From an uncultured Clostridium sp. (lineage in GTDB: Bacteria; Bacillota; Clostridia; TANB77; CAG-465), in assembly GCA_947361355.1 (NCBI GenBank), contig CANAIR010000001.1, positions 1-64,000 on the forward strand: a stretch of DNA of 64,000 bases, written 5' to 3'. This document shows, piece after piece, positions 36,519 to 45,492 of this stretch; positions within the stretch are counted from its first letter, which is position 1; the number at the start of each line of letters is the position of its first letter. Made by a program: the position numbers and the translations under genes. The notes below the pieces were generated by a model that saw only the letters and a list, made by a program, of their open reading frames with translations, was not told the origin of the DNA and did not search any database.

Positions 36519-37058
36519 CTAGACATTACACTTTACATTATTTTTCATTTTACTAATAAAAACATAACACATTACTCCAAGTATAACTCCAGCTGTATCA
36601 ATAAACATATCTCTTACCTCACAACTTCTACCAGGAATGAAATACTGGTGTATTTCATCAGACATAGCATATATTGCACCAAACAATATAGCAATTATTG
36701 CACTATACTTATTTAATATCCACTCTATACTTTTATTATTTACATAAACGATTGCATTTTCTTTTAAAAAATATATTAAATTATATATTAAAAATCCACC
36801 TACTGTATAAAGTATAAAATGTGCACTTTTTCTAACTACATTTTGTAAGCTTTCTACAACTATCTCACTATTATCTTGAAAGTTATTTATATTAAATACT
36901 TTAAATATAGTTTTTATCGTAGTAGCACTAGTATTGCTAGAAGTACTACTGTTTTGATTTGAAAGTATAAAGACTATTATCATCCATAAAACTACTAAAA
37001 CTATGTTAATAGTAAATATTATCTTTTTATTTTTATTATTTTTCATATATTTTATCAT
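36519..37058 (-). CDS. VanZ-like membrane protein
   Basis: 179 residues with four to five transmembrane helices: residues 13-36, 68-98, 108-130 and 148-170. The VanZ-family landmarks KSAHFILYTVGG and MSDEIHQYFIPGRSCEVRDMFIDTAG carry the conserved His, Glu and Asp. VanZ homologues outside resistance clusters have unknown roles in the envelope; there is no vanA-type operon here. No ribosome site precedes any ATG. ATG 37058 lies 6 nt after a consensus -10, so it may be the first transcribed base (leaderless); ATG 37064 would be untranscribed. Confidence 0.82.
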   Translation of the reverse strand: MIKYMKNNKNKKIIFTINIVLVVLWMIIVFILSNQNSSTSSNTSATTIKTIFKVFNINNFQDNSEIVVESLQNVVRKSAHFILYTVGGFLIYNLIYFLKENAIVYVNNKSIEWILNKYSAIIAILFGAIYAMSDEIHQYFIPGRSCEVRDMFIDTAGVILGVMCYVFISKMKNNVKCNV

Positions 37059-37064
37059 ATTCAT

Positions 37065-37093
37065 ATTATAATATATATGTAATTAATTATCAA
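37065..37093 (-). promoter_or_regulatory. Promoter placing +1 at the VanZ-like start codon
   Basis: TTGATA (37088-37093), 17 nt, TATAAT (37065-37070); minus strand. The usual start point, about seven bases downstream, coincides with ATG 37058. Confidence 0.65.
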
Positions 37094-37119
37094 ATATAAT
37101 GTCAATAGTTCATATATAC

Positions 37120-37149
37120 AAAAATAGAGATGTTATCACCTCTATTTTT
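37120..37149 (-). terminator. Terminator after the sortase-linked operon
   Basis: AAAAATAGAG / CTCTATTTTT 10-bp stem, 10-nt loop, 30 bp past the stop of the 280-residue membrane protein; T-rich on both strands. Confidence 0.8.
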
Positions 37150-37178
37150 AAAATTTATTAAAATAATTACTTTTTATA

Positions 37179-38021
37179 CTAATTAATGTTTTTATTCCTT
37201 GTTTTTGCATAGTAAAAAATATTACTTATAACCGTAATAATAACTCCTAAAATAATAGCAAAAATAGCAAAATACATTAATTTAGACAAAACATCTAATA
37301 TAACTGTTGAAACAAATGAAGAAATATTAACATTTATAATATTTAATTTATTTAGTTCAAGTTTGTAGACTTCTATAATTTTTGGAATTATTAATAATAC
37401 TCCTGATGATATTAAACAAATTCCAAAATAATTTATTATGCTTGATATTCTTTTTATATTAATGGTTGTTATTAGTATGACTAATACTAAAGCACATATG
37501 TAGACTATTGGTATAATTTTACTTAATAAATCTTTTACCTTTACAAATACTTTACTAAACTTTCCAAATATACTATTTGGGAATATATCTTCTTCATAGA
37601 TTAAAGCTATTTTTCTTTCAAACTCTTTTATTGTCTCTTTTTCCTTATTATTTGGTATTCTATTATTTTGTTTTAAATACTCACTTATATTTTTATCTAA
37701 ATTTTCTTCAACTAAAGATATGTCAACTTTATATTCTTTCCCTTCAAATATACTCTTTATGCTATCATTTACATCCTGTTTTATTTTCTCATTAGAAACA
37801 ATATTTTCTAATACTGATTTATCAAGACCTGATTGTTCAATTATATTTTCAAAGTGGTTATTTACTGAAATATATGCTTTGTTATAATAGTTGCTTTTTT
37901 CTAATTTTGATATAATATTGTTATATTCAAAAACTTCACTTTTTAATACATTAAGAGTAAATGATAAACAAATAAACAAACTTAAGAAAAACACCAATAC
38001 ATACGATATAATTTTTTTCAT
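37179..38021 (-). CDS. Unrecognised membrane protein with external domain
   Basis: 280 residues. N-terminal hydrophobic segment (5-25), a charged external domain (about 30-165) rich in Lys, Glu and Asn, then three transmembrane helices at about 170-190, 198-215 and 240-268. No catalytic or lipobox motif. Start ATG 38021 has an ideal AGGAGG. It lies 10 bp downstream of the class-D-like sortase and is probably on the same transcript, so a role in envelope assembly is plausible but unproven. Confidence 0.65.
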   Translation of the reverse strand: MKKIISYVLVFFLSLFICLSFTLNVLKSEVFEYNNIISKLEKSNYYNKAYISVNNHFENIIEQSGLDKSVLENIVSNEKIKQDVNDSIKSIFEGKEYKVDISLVEENLDKNISEYLKQNNRIPNNKEKETIKEFERKIALIYEEDIFPNSIFGKFSKVFVKVKDLLSKIIPIVYICALVLVILITTINIKRISSIINYFGICLISSGVLLIIPKIIEVYKLELNKLNIINVNISSFVSTVILDVLSKLMYFAIFAIILGVIITVISNIFYYAKTRNKNIN

Positions 38022-38031
38022 ATTTCCTCCT

Positions 38032-38676
38032 TTATTTTGCTTGCCAATTTTCCAAATCAGAATATATTACATATCGTTTTGTAGTATATCCAAGCGCATC
38101 AAAAGGATAACAAGTATATATCATAAGTTTCTCATTTTCCTTTTGTATAGGTAATTTTTCTTCCTCAGTTTCACTTATTACTTGAAAATCATATGCCTTA
38201 TAATTAAATATGCCATAATCTGTTTCAATAGTTATTATATCACCTTTTTTTACTTTTGATAAATTTCTAAACTTGTCAGCTGAATTATGTGCACACATTA
38301 CTATTGAAGCTCCTTGGCCTGGCATATAACTACCTGTTGAATGCCCTATTCCTTTTTTTAATATTTCTAAGCTATCTCCAAAATATATAGGAAGTTCAAT
38401 ACTAGCACTAGAAATGCTCATTTTAGCATAATTTTGTCCATAAGCAGGATATGACTTAAATACACTTTCACCATTAGCTAACATATCAACTTCAACTTTT
38501 ACTTCTGATGCAATATTTTCAGTTCCTGTAGATACTGTATTTACAAGAGATATTGCCATGTTAATTTGTTTACCAAATACTGTATATATAACTCCTATTA
38601 CTAATATTGACATCAAAAAAGCAACTACTATATCAATAATAGTTGCTCTTACTATTTTACTAAAATTATTGTGCAT
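38032..38676 (-). CDS. Class D-like sortase
   Basis: Cysteine transpeptidase that cleaves an LPxTG-type motif and attaches the protein to the wall. 214 residues: N-terminal membrane helix (12-34), beta-barrel with CAHNS (catalytic His), MIYTCYP (catalytic Cys in the TLxTC-like motif) and TKRYVIYS (catalytic Arg). It follows its likely substrate, with the ATG overlapping that gene by 11 bp. Clostridial class D sortases often recognise LPxTG with a following small residue; here the substrate motif is LPFTG. Confidence 0.9.
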   Translation of the reverse strand: MHNNFSKIVRATIIDIVVAFLMSILVIGVIYTVFGKQINMAISLVNTVSTGTENIASEVKVEVDMLANGESVFKSYPAYGQNYAKMSISSASIELPIYFGDSLEILKKGIGHSTGSYMPGQGASIVMCAHNSADKFRNLSKVKKGDIITIETDYGIFNYKAYDFQVISETEEEKLPIQKENEKLMIYTCYPFDALGYTTKRYVIYSDLENWQAK

Positions 38677-39208
38677 TATTTTCTAAACCTTTTTTAGTTA
38701 ATGCAAACATGGCTATTGCAATAACTGCTAAAATAGATACACCTGATGCAACATTAGTTCCTGTAAAAGGAAGTTTTCCTGATAAACCAATAGCCTCAAC
38801 TTGAGAACCACTTTGATATACATTTATTGTTTTATTTGTTTTATCATAAGAAACTGTAACACCAACAACACTTCCTGCTTCATTTAATAAAGCTAAAACT
38901 TGTTGTTTTTGATCAGCAGATAATTTTTCAATACCTGTAACATTAGCAGCTTTTATAACTTCTTCTGCCTCTTTTAGTTTTGCTAAGATTGTATCACCTT
39001 GAGCTTCAGTTATTTTATTTGTTTCAAAGAAACGTTCAACTTTTGCTACATTAGCAGCTGATAAATTATATGTTTTTCCACATAATTCATGTCCTTCTTT
39101 AGCATAATTAATAATATCAGTAGATGTTGCTGCATTTACATTTGTAGAAACTAAAGCAGCTGTTGATATTAATAATCCACTTAAAACAATTTTTAATTTA
39201 TTATTCAT
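38666..39208 (-). CDS. Secreted LPFTG surface protein (sortase substrate)
   Basis: 180 residues: signal peptide (about 1-27, ending VNAATS), a helical acidic domain (about 28-105), a short beta-rich stretch (about 108-130), then a complete sorting signal LPFTGTN, hydrophobic helix and basic KK tail. The domain has no recognised fold. Start ATG 39208, with GGGGGT seven bases upstream; the longer frame to 39253 lacks a site. Pairs with the sortase directly downstream. Confidence 0.85.
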   Translation of the reverse strand: MNNKLKIVLSGLLISTAALVSTNVNAATSTDIINYAKEGHELCGKTYNLSAANVAKVERFFETNKITEAQGDTILAKLKEAEEVIKAANVTGIEKLSADQKQQVLALLNEAGSVVGVTVSYDKTNKTINVYQSGSQVEAIGLSGKLPFTGTNVASGVSILAVIAIAMFALTKKGLENNAQ

Positions 39209-39241
39209 TTTAATACCCCCATTACTTGTATTATACAATAT

Positions 39242-39270
39242 ATAATACCACATACCCTTTTTAATGTAAA
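39242..39270 (-). promoter_or_regulatory. Promoter of the LPFTG protein-sortase operon
   Basis: TTTACA (39265-39270), 17 nt, TATTAT (39242-39247) with extended TGG; minus strand. Confidence 0.7.
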
Positions 39271-39376
39271 TAGTTAATTTAGATATTTTATAATTTTTTC
39301 TAATATATAATATTATACAAAAATAAAATTATTCATATTATTACTTATATTTTCTAACAAACATAAAAAAATTTAC

Positions 39377-40648
39377 TTATTTTTTTAATTCATACTCAAC
39401 ATATTTATTATAATCACTTAATTTACATTCAACATCTATTATAGTTCCATTTTCTACATATTCTGTGTAATTTATAGTTGCAACTTCATTAAAATATGAA
39501 ACAATATTTCCTTTGTCAAATGGTATTAAAAACCTAACACTTACATAATCACTATATACTTGTTTTTTTATTAGTTCAATTAATCCTTCTATTCCAATCT
39601 TTTGACTAGCACAAATATATATACTATTTTTATCTTCTTCTACTACTGGTATATCTTTTAATACCAAATCTGATTTATTATATACATATATAACTGGTAC
39701 ATCTTGTACACCTAGCTCTTTTAAAGTACTTTTTGTAACTTCAATATGTTGTTTATAGTTTACATCAGAATAATCAATTACATGCAAAATTAAATCTGCT
39801 TGTTTTATTTCTTCTAATGTAGATCTAAATGCCTTTACTAAATCATGTGGAAGTTCAGAAATAAATCCAACAGTATCAGAAAGCAAAAATTGTTTATTAT
39901 CATTTAAAGTAATATTTCTAACAGAGGTTTCTAATGTTGCAAAAAGCATATCTTTTTCTTCAACTTTTTTTGAATCATCACTTTTAAACATATCAACCAT
40001 AGCATTTAAAAGTGTTGATTTACCTGCATTAGTATAACCAGCTAATGAAACTAGTGGCAAGCCCGATCTTTTTCTTTGTTTTCTTTGGACATCTCTCTCA
40101 CTTACTATATTTTTTAGTTCTTTATTTAATTCTGTAATTTTATCCTCTATTTTCCTTCTATCTAATTCAAGCTTTTTTTCACCTGACCCCTTATTACTTA
40201 GACCACTTGCACCACCTTGTCTACCAAGGGAATCATGTAGCCCCACAAGCCTTGGTAACATATATTTTAGCTTAGCTACCTCAACTTGAAGTTTTGCCTC
40301 TTTAGTTCTAGCACGCCTTTCAAAAATCTCTAATATAAGTGCTGTCCTATCAAGAATAGGAACATTTAATATTTTTTGTAAATTCTTAAGTTGAGATGGA
40401 CTAAGCTCATTATTAAATATTACAAGATCGACATTTGTTTGAATTACTTTTTCTTTAACTTCTTCAACTTTACCAGTTCCTATATACAAAGCATTATTAA
40501 CTTTATCAAGATTTTGTATAATAGTTCCAACTTTTGTCATATCACATGCTTTTACTAATTCTTCTAACTCATCTAATGACTCTATAAAATAATCTTTATC
40601 ATTAACGTTTACAGCAACAAGTATTGCTTTTTCCATTGTTTCTTCCAT
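39377..40648 (-). CDS. hflX: Ribosome-splitting GTPase HflX
   Basis: Rescues stalled or heat-damaged ribosomes by splitting 70S or 100S particles. 423 residues: N-terminal HflX domain with YIGTGKVEEVKE and the DRTALILEIFERRARTKEAKLQVELA-type helix, glycine-rich linker GGASGLSNKGSGEKKLE, then the G domain with GYTNAGKST (P-loop), DTVGFI (G3) and NKSD (G4). C-terminal mixed domain. Start ATG 40648 with AGGAG six bases upstream. Single gene. Confidence 0.95.
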   Translation of the reverse strand: MEETMEKAILVAVNVNDKDYFIESLDELEELVKACDMTKVGTIIQNLDKVNNALYIGTGKVEEVKEKVIQTNVDLVIFNNELSPSQLKNLQKILNVPILDRTALILEIFERRARTKEAKLQVEVAKLKYMLPRLVGLHDSLGRQGGASGLSNKGSGEKKLELDRRKIEDKITELNKELKNIVSERDVQRKQRKRSGLPLVSLAGYTNAGKSTLLNAMVDMFKSDDSKKVEEKDMLFATLETSVRNITLNDNKQFLLSDTVGFISELPHDLVKAFRSTLEEIKQADLILHVIDYSDVNYKQHIEVTKSTLKELGVQDVPVIYVYNKSDLVLKDIPVVEEDKNSIYICASQKIGIEGLIELIKKQVYSDYVSVRFLIPFDKGNIVSYFNEVATINYTEYVENGTIIDVECKLSDYNKYVEYELKK

Positions 40649-40729
40649 AATCTTCTCCTAACCTATTATTATTTTTACCAATTATAACTTTTTTATTATA
40701 ATTTTATATTTCTTTTTTATTTTTAACTT

Positions 40730-41581
40730 TTATATTTTCTTTTTTAAAATAACATAAACTATTTCTGGTAAATTAAACATTCTAAACTTTAATGTACTAT
40801 TTCCAAGACCTCTACTTACTATCATTTTACCATTTTTTCCATTATAAACACCAGATGAATATTTTGGAAACAACAATCTTCTAGGAGAAAATAAAGCTTT
40901 ACCAAATATACGAATAGCACCACCATGCACATGTCCTGAAAATACTAAATCAAATTTAAATTTATCGTATAATTCATAGTTTAGAGGATCATGTGCAAGT
41001 AATATATTAAAATTAGACTCATCAATATTTCCTATCTGCTTTTTTAATATTCTGCTATATTTTTCATTAACTATTTCATTAACTTTTTTTGGCTCCATAT
41101 TAAATTTAAAGTTTGCACCATATATATTTAAATGTTCACCATTTTTATTTATTCTAGTATTATTATCTAAAAGTAAATTAACTCCCATTTCTTTTAGCCT
41201 ATTACAAAACTCCTTTAATTGATTATATCTTAATGCTACTTCATGATTTCCAAGAACATAATATACACTATACTTTTTCAACAAATTTTCCATAAGAGTA
41301 GTTACAACATCAAATCCATTTTTTCTTTTATAAACCATGTCACCAGTAATAAATATAACATCTGGCGATATAGCATCTATTTTAGATAACAATTCACAAT
41401 TATTTTTTCCAAATTCTTTTAAATGCAAATCAGATAAATGTATTATTTTATAACTATCAAACTCATTTGGCAATTTTTCATTTTCTACTATATAATGTGA
41501 TACTTGTAATACATTAAAATTAATATATATAAAGCAAAATAAAAATATTGTTATAACTAATATATAAATTATATATATCAT
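40730..41581 (-). CDS. Membrane-anchored metallophosphoesterase (YkuE/YaeI-like)
   Basis: 283 residues. N-terminal transmembrane helix (2-24), then the calcineurin-type core: HLSDLHLKEFG, TGDMVY, YVLGNHEVA, LLAHDPL and FSGHVHGG, in order, binding two metal ions. The active site should face outside the cell or the membrane surface. Family members act on phospholipids or lipid-A-like substrates in other bacteria; here the substrate is unknown. Start ATG 41581 with AAGGAGG. Confidence 0.9.
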   Translation of the reverse strand: MIYIIYILVITIFLFCFIYINFNVLQVSHYIVENEKLPNEFDSYKIIHLSDLHLKEFGKNNCELLSKIDAISPDVIFITGDMVYKRKNGFDVVTTLMENLLKKYSVYYVLGNHEVALRYNQLKEFCNRLKEMGVNLLLDNNTRINKNGEHLNIYGANFKFNMEPKKVNEIVNEKYSRILKKQIGNIDESNFNILLAHDPLNYELYDKFKFDLVFSGHVHGGAIRIFGKALFSPRRLLFPKYSSGVYNGKNGKMIVSRGLGNSTLKFRMFNLPEIVYVILKKKI

Positions 41582-41604
41582 AAAGCCTCCTTACTTAAAA
41601 TATC

Positions 41605-42594
41605 CTATTTATCATATAAAGTTTCATAAAAATCTTGTTTTGCAACATTTAAATCTGTTGCAAAATAATATATACCTTTTATCATTTTATCTTGACTATA
41701 TTTTGTAGCTGGTATTTGTTTAGATATTATATTATTTGTATATTCAGTCTTATTTATAACAATAGATATTAAAACAGGTATATATTTGTTTACATTAATA
41801 TTTGTTTTTACTTCTTTTAATAAATCATCAGAAAGAGAAAGAATATCTTGTATACCAAGTGACGAAAATCTAGAAATCAAAGCTTCTAAAACAGCTCTTT
41901 GACGACTTGCTCTAGTAAAATCATTTCCAACTGTTCTATTTCTCGAATGTGTAAGTGCCTGTTCACCTGTTAACTTTACTACACCAGTATTAATCACCTT
42001 TTCATATTCATTTTTCGAAATTTCATATGCTTCTTTTGATCTATTGTTAATATAATTCTTTTCTTCCTCAGTTATTTCAACATCAATCCCACCAATACTA
42101 TTTATTATATGTATAAGTCCTGAAAAATCTATTGTTGCATAATCTGTTATATTAAGTCCAAAATTTTTATTTATAGTTTTTATAGCCAAACTTTCCTTAC
42201 CATATGCGTATGAATGATTTATTTTTGTTTTTCCATAATCTGGCACTTCTACATAAGTATCTCTTGGAATACTTATTAATTTTATGCTCTTTTTTGCTTG
42301 ATTTACAGAAGCTACCATTATTGTATCAGCACGACCCGTATCCATATTTTCAGTATCTCTCGAGTCAGTTCCAAATAAAACAATATTTTCTACTTTGTCA
42401 AAATCTTCTTTTGACACTTTATCTTTTACTTGGTCATATAATTCATTATTTACAGATAACTCGGATGTTTTTAGGTCTTCATGTTTCATATTTGAAAATA
42501 GCATATTTATATATAATATTACTCCAATTCCAATAATAAATAAAATTATTACAAAAAGAAATAATACTTTCAATATTTTTCCACTTTTTTTCAT
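41605..42594 (-). CDS. LytR-CpsA-Psr family glycopolymer transferase (second copy)
   Basis: 329 residues, N-terminal helix (10-32), then LFGTDSRD, RADTIM, SIPRDTYVEVPDYGKTKINHSYAYGKE and SRNRTVGNDFTRASRQR. It resembles the copy at 27636-28604 closely, especially around GKTKINHxYAYGKExLxIKTIN. It is outside the capsule cluster and may serve a different glycopolymer such as teichoic acid. Start ATG 42594 with TAGGAG. Lies 23 bp upstream of the phosphoesterase gene in the same direction, so these are probably cotranscribed. Confidence 0.92.
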   Translation of the reverse strand: MKKSGKILKVLFLFVIILFIIGIGVILYINMLFSNMKHEDLKTSELSVNNELYDQVKDKVSKEDFDKVENIVLFGTDSRDTENMDTGRADTIMVASVNQAKKSIKLISIPRDTYVEVPDYGKTKINHSYAYGKESLAIKTINKNFGLNITDYATIDFSGLIHIINSIGGIDVEITEEEKNYINNRSKEAYEISKNEYEKVINTGVVKLTGEQALTHSRNRTVGNDFTRASRQRAVLEALISRFSSLGIQDILSLSDDLLKEVKTNINVNKYIPVLISIVINKTEYTNNIISKQIPATKYSQDKMIKGIYYFATDLNVAKQDFYETLYDK

Positions 42595-42689
42595 TAATAT
42601 CTTACTCTCCTAATTATAATATATTAGTATTTTAACATAATATGGTAAAAAAATAAAGTATATAACACATAAACGTAAAACTAAATAAA

Positions 42690-42726
42690 AAACAGCTAAT
42701 ATTTATATTATAAATATTGGCTGTTT
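42690..42726 (-). terminator. Terminator of the sortase-adhesin operon
   Basis: 16-nt arms with one mismatched position (AAACAGCTAATATTTA / TAAATATTGGCTGTTT), 5-nt loop, 17 bp past the adhesin stop, with TTTTATTTAG on the minus strand. Confidence 0.8.
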
Positions 42727-42743
42727 AAATAAAATGTATTATA

Positions 42744-44423
42744 CTAAAATCCTGTTTTTGGTAATTCTATCCTTTTCTCACTTTCATTTTTCATATTCAA
42801 AGTTACAATCTTGTTATGCTCTTTTATCTCAAATTCATAAATTTTATCATCTAAAATATAATGTTTAGGTGAAGACTTTTCTTTTATATAGTATTTTCCT
42901 TTAAATAGATCCTTTGAAATAGCCTCACCTTTTTCATTAGTAGTAATTTCTTGCAATAATTTATTATTTGAGTCATATATTCCAAAAACAGCATCTTTTA
43001 ACAAAGAACCTTCATTTAAATTATTGAAAAAATTATAATCAGATGAAGTTTTAATAATCTTTACTTTTCCCTTTATTTTTTCATTTTCAAAAACAATTTG
43101 TTCAATTGTTCTAGGAAATACCTCTATGATCTTTGTATTGTTTTTTTCATCTATATAATATCCATCTGGCACAGATAACTCTTTAACTTTTATTTTTTGC
43201 CCAGACTTTATTCCTAATTCCTTAAATATATCAAATGAAATTCTACCATTTTCATCCGTTATATATTCTCCTAAAAGATTATCTTGCATATCATATATGC
43301 CAAATTTTACATTTGGTATACAAGTATTATTATTATCTTTATCAACCTTTAATATTTCAAAATTTAAAGGTAAATATCTTATTGATAAATCTTCCTCAGC
43401 ATTTTCAAAAATAACTGGTTCTAAATTTATAGAAACATTTTGCATTCCAGGAACTTTCGAAGCTCCAAATAAAATTGCTGTCTGTCTTGTTTGATATTCT
43501 ATTTTAACTTTTACTCTTTTTGTTTCAAATACGCAATTTTTAGGTACTAATATTTTAAAACTTTTTACATTAGAAAAATCTTTTATTTCATTATTATTTA
43601 AATCTGTTATTTTATATTTATCTATTCCACTAACTAATATTTTTATACTTTTAACATTATCATTATATTTTAATCTAAAATCACAAGAATAATAATTGTC
43701 ATCTATACTATCATCAACAAATTGGCTATATATATAATTAATAAGATTACCTATATATGAAGAAGTATCTAATCTTCCATTGTATATAGTTTTAATTGCA
43801 TTTACAACTCTTATATACTCAGAAGCTACTGGAGTAATTTGCTCTATATTCAAATTTGACAAATATGCCCATATTGCAAATTGAGTAGCATACTTAGCTT
43901 CAGTTACATTTGCTACACCAAGCTCAGATACATCCTTATATGGATAGCCATTATACATTAAAGCTACAAGATTTTGATCCTTTATCTTTTCTGAAGCATC
44001 AACATGATAATCATCTTTTGTTTCTGCCCCATCTACACCAAGATTTAAACAATATGATGGCATTTCTTTTCCATTTTTATCTAAATAATAGTATTCAAAA
44101 TTTGTTTGAATTTTATCTTTATAATATATATACTTTTCATTTCCAATTCTACTATAGATTCTATAATCTCCTAAAAATTTATCATATGAAGAATTCCCCT
44201 CATATTCTAATTTACTACTAAAAACAGTATTATTTAATATAATTGTAAGTAATAATATTATTACAAACATATTTTTTATATATTTATTTCTTTTTATCCA
44301 AATATTTTTTCTTTCTATATAATCATAAAAATTTATAATATTACCTCTGTTATTTATATAATTTGATTTTTTATCTTTAACTTGAACATTTTTATTATTT
44401 TTTAATATTTTACCTAATTTCAT
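42744..44423 (-). CDS. Thioester-domain adhesin with SpaA/Cna-B repeats, ending at LPKTGF
   Basis: 559 residues. Basic N-terminus of about 50 residues, one hydrophobic export helix (about 51-70), a TQXA-type thioester domain with SYCLNLG (Cys 125) and TQFAIWAYL (Gln 181) as the likely cross-link pair, a middle domain, then two prealbumin-like SpaA/Cna-B modules (about 365-455 and 465-550). The protein ends with LPKTGF and a stop codon: no hydrophobic helix or charged tail follows, and a terminator comes 17 bp later. Covalent attachment to host amines through the thioester is known for the family; here it is inferred. Start ATG 44423 with AAAGGA. Read with the upstream sortase. Confidence 0.82.
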   Translation of the reverse strand: MKLGKILKNNKNVQVKDKKSNYINNRGNIINFYDYIERKNIWIKRNKYIKNMFVIILLLTIILNNTVFSSKLEYEGNSSYDKFLGDYRIYSRIGNEKYIYYKDKIQTNFEYYYLDKNGKEMPSYCLNLGVDGAETKDDYHVDASEKIKDQNLVALMYNGYPYKDVSELGVANVTEAKYATQFAIWAYLSNLNIEQITPVASEYIRVVNAIKTIYNGRLDTSSYIGNLINYIYSQFVDDSIDDNYYSCDFRLKYNDNVKSIKILVSGIDKYKITDLNNNEIKDFSNVKSFKILVPKNCVFETKRVKVKIEYQTRQTAILFGASKVPGMQNVSINLEPVIFENAEEDLSIRYLPLNFEILKVDKDNNNTCIPNVKFGIYDMQDNLLGEYITDENGRISFDIFKELGIKSGQKIKVKELSVPDGYYIDEKNNTKIIEVFPRTIEQIVFENEKIKGKVKIIKTSSDYNFFNNLNEGSLLKDAVFGIYDSNNKLLQEITTNEKGEAISKDLFKGKYYIKEKSSPKHYILDDKIYEFEIKEHNKIVTLNMKNESEKRIELPKTGF

Positions 44424-44443
44424 AAAATTTCCTTTCTTATTTT

Positions 44444-45115
44444 TTAAACTTGTTTTGCTTGTACACATAATCTAAGATTTGGTCTATTTTTAATACATGT
44501 TATCATAGTTAAAATATTTTCATCTGTTTTTTGCAAATACGACCAATCATAACTATCTATTACTATCTTTTTATAAACCTCATATTTTCTTGTAATGTTT
44601 TTATATGTATATAAAATGAAATCTCCCTTTTTTAATTTATAGAGATTTTCAAAATAATTAGCACCAGCTCCCCTATTATGTGATGCTAAACCTACATTTC
44701 CAATATCAAAACTTGTATTTTCAAAATGTCCTATATATTTATTCATTATCTCCTGAGAAACGCCAGTTCTAATTGGTGCTTTGTATAAACCTATAACTGG
44801 TATTGATAAAAAAACATTGATATTATCAAATGAATCCTGCTTTATACTTTTAACATTTCGAACATCTGATATATTTATAATATTTTTATTTATTTTTAAC
44901 ATTTTTATATCATCTTTAGTAATATTTATTTTAAAACAATCTTCGTTATTAGAATTTAAAATTTGATTAAAACTATTTTTAGAATTATTAATATTTTTTG
45001 ATTTATATATAATATAACTTGAAAAAATCACAAATGAAATTAATAAAAAGATTTTAAATATATCTTCTTTGGTAATTTTTTTTATTATTTTTAACACTTT
45101 CCTTACCCCACTCAT
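44444..45115 (-). CDS. Sortase paired with the thioester adhesin
   Basis: 223 residues with an N-terminal helix (about 21-40), ASHNRGAGANYF containing the catalytic His, MITCIKNRPNLRLCVQA with the catalytic Cys in a TLxTC-like position and the catalytic Arg nearby. It most resembles class D or E-like sortases. ATG 45115 has no clear ribosome site; GTG 45097, preceded by GGGG and AAGGA, could be the true start. It lies directly upstream of the adhesin in the same direction, so that protein is the likely substrate. Confidence 0.82.
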   Translation of the reverse strand: MSGVRKVLKIIKKITKEDIFKIFLLISFVIFSSYIIYKSKNINNSKNSFNQILNSNNEDCFKINITKDDIKMLKINKNIINISDVRNVKSIKQDSFDNINVFLSIPVIGLYKAPIRTGVSQEIMNKYIGHFENTSFDIGNVGLASHNRGAGANYFENLYKLKKGDFILYTYKNITRKYEVYKKIVIDSYDWSYLQKTDENILTMITCIKNRPNLRLCVQAKQV

Positions 45116-45184
45116 AACAAAAAATTTTATAAAATACAGAATTAAAATTAATTTTAAAAGAATAAAATTTTAACTAAAAGGTTA

Positions 45185-45398
45185 ATATTTACTGCATGTA
45201 GTGCCAATTTTGGGGAAGATTTTTATTTTCTATTTATATATTTTAATAATAATTGGGATTATTTTATTTGAATTATTTATATTTTAAAATAAATAATATA
45301 TGACAGACAATGTCTTATGCGAATAAAACTTTAAAAGTTTTGAATAAAATTGATTTTGAAATGTACATGGTTATAATTAACATTCATGCAGTAAATAT
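45185..45398 (-). promoter_or_regulatory. Long leader closed by a 14-bp inverted repeat, upstream of the sortase-adhesin operon
   Basis: The perfect repeat ATATTTACTGCATG (45185-45198) and its complement (45385-45398) enclose 186 bp. In minus-strand RNA starting near 45398 the two ends would pair and form a closing stem around several small hairpins, such as AAAACTT/AAGTTTT and ATTATTTAT/ATAAATAAT. A promoter-like TTGATT-16-TATAAT (45350-45377) also points rightward inside the segment. No known riboswitch sequence is recognised. It could be a structured RNA leader or an invertible DNA segment. Confidence 0.5.
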
Positions 45399-45404
45399 GT
45401 CTAT

Positions 45405-45433
45405 ATTATATTTTACGGAAATGCAATTGTCAA
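45405..45433 (-). promoter_or_regulatory. Promoter of the sortase-adhesin operon
   Basis: TTGACA (45428-45433), 17 nt, TATAAT (45405-45410); minus strand. Expected start at about 45398, the first base of the 14-bp repeat, giving a leader of roughly 285 nt. Confidence 0.8.
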
Positions 45434-45492
45434 TACTTTTTCAAAAAAATCGGTTGACAAAAATCGACAAACTAGCCATTTTAAATAATAAT

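Noticed and set aside
36519-37058. Vancomycin/teicoplanin resistance from the VanZ-like gene
   Set aside because: No other van genes are present and VanZ homologues are widespread outside resistance clusters.
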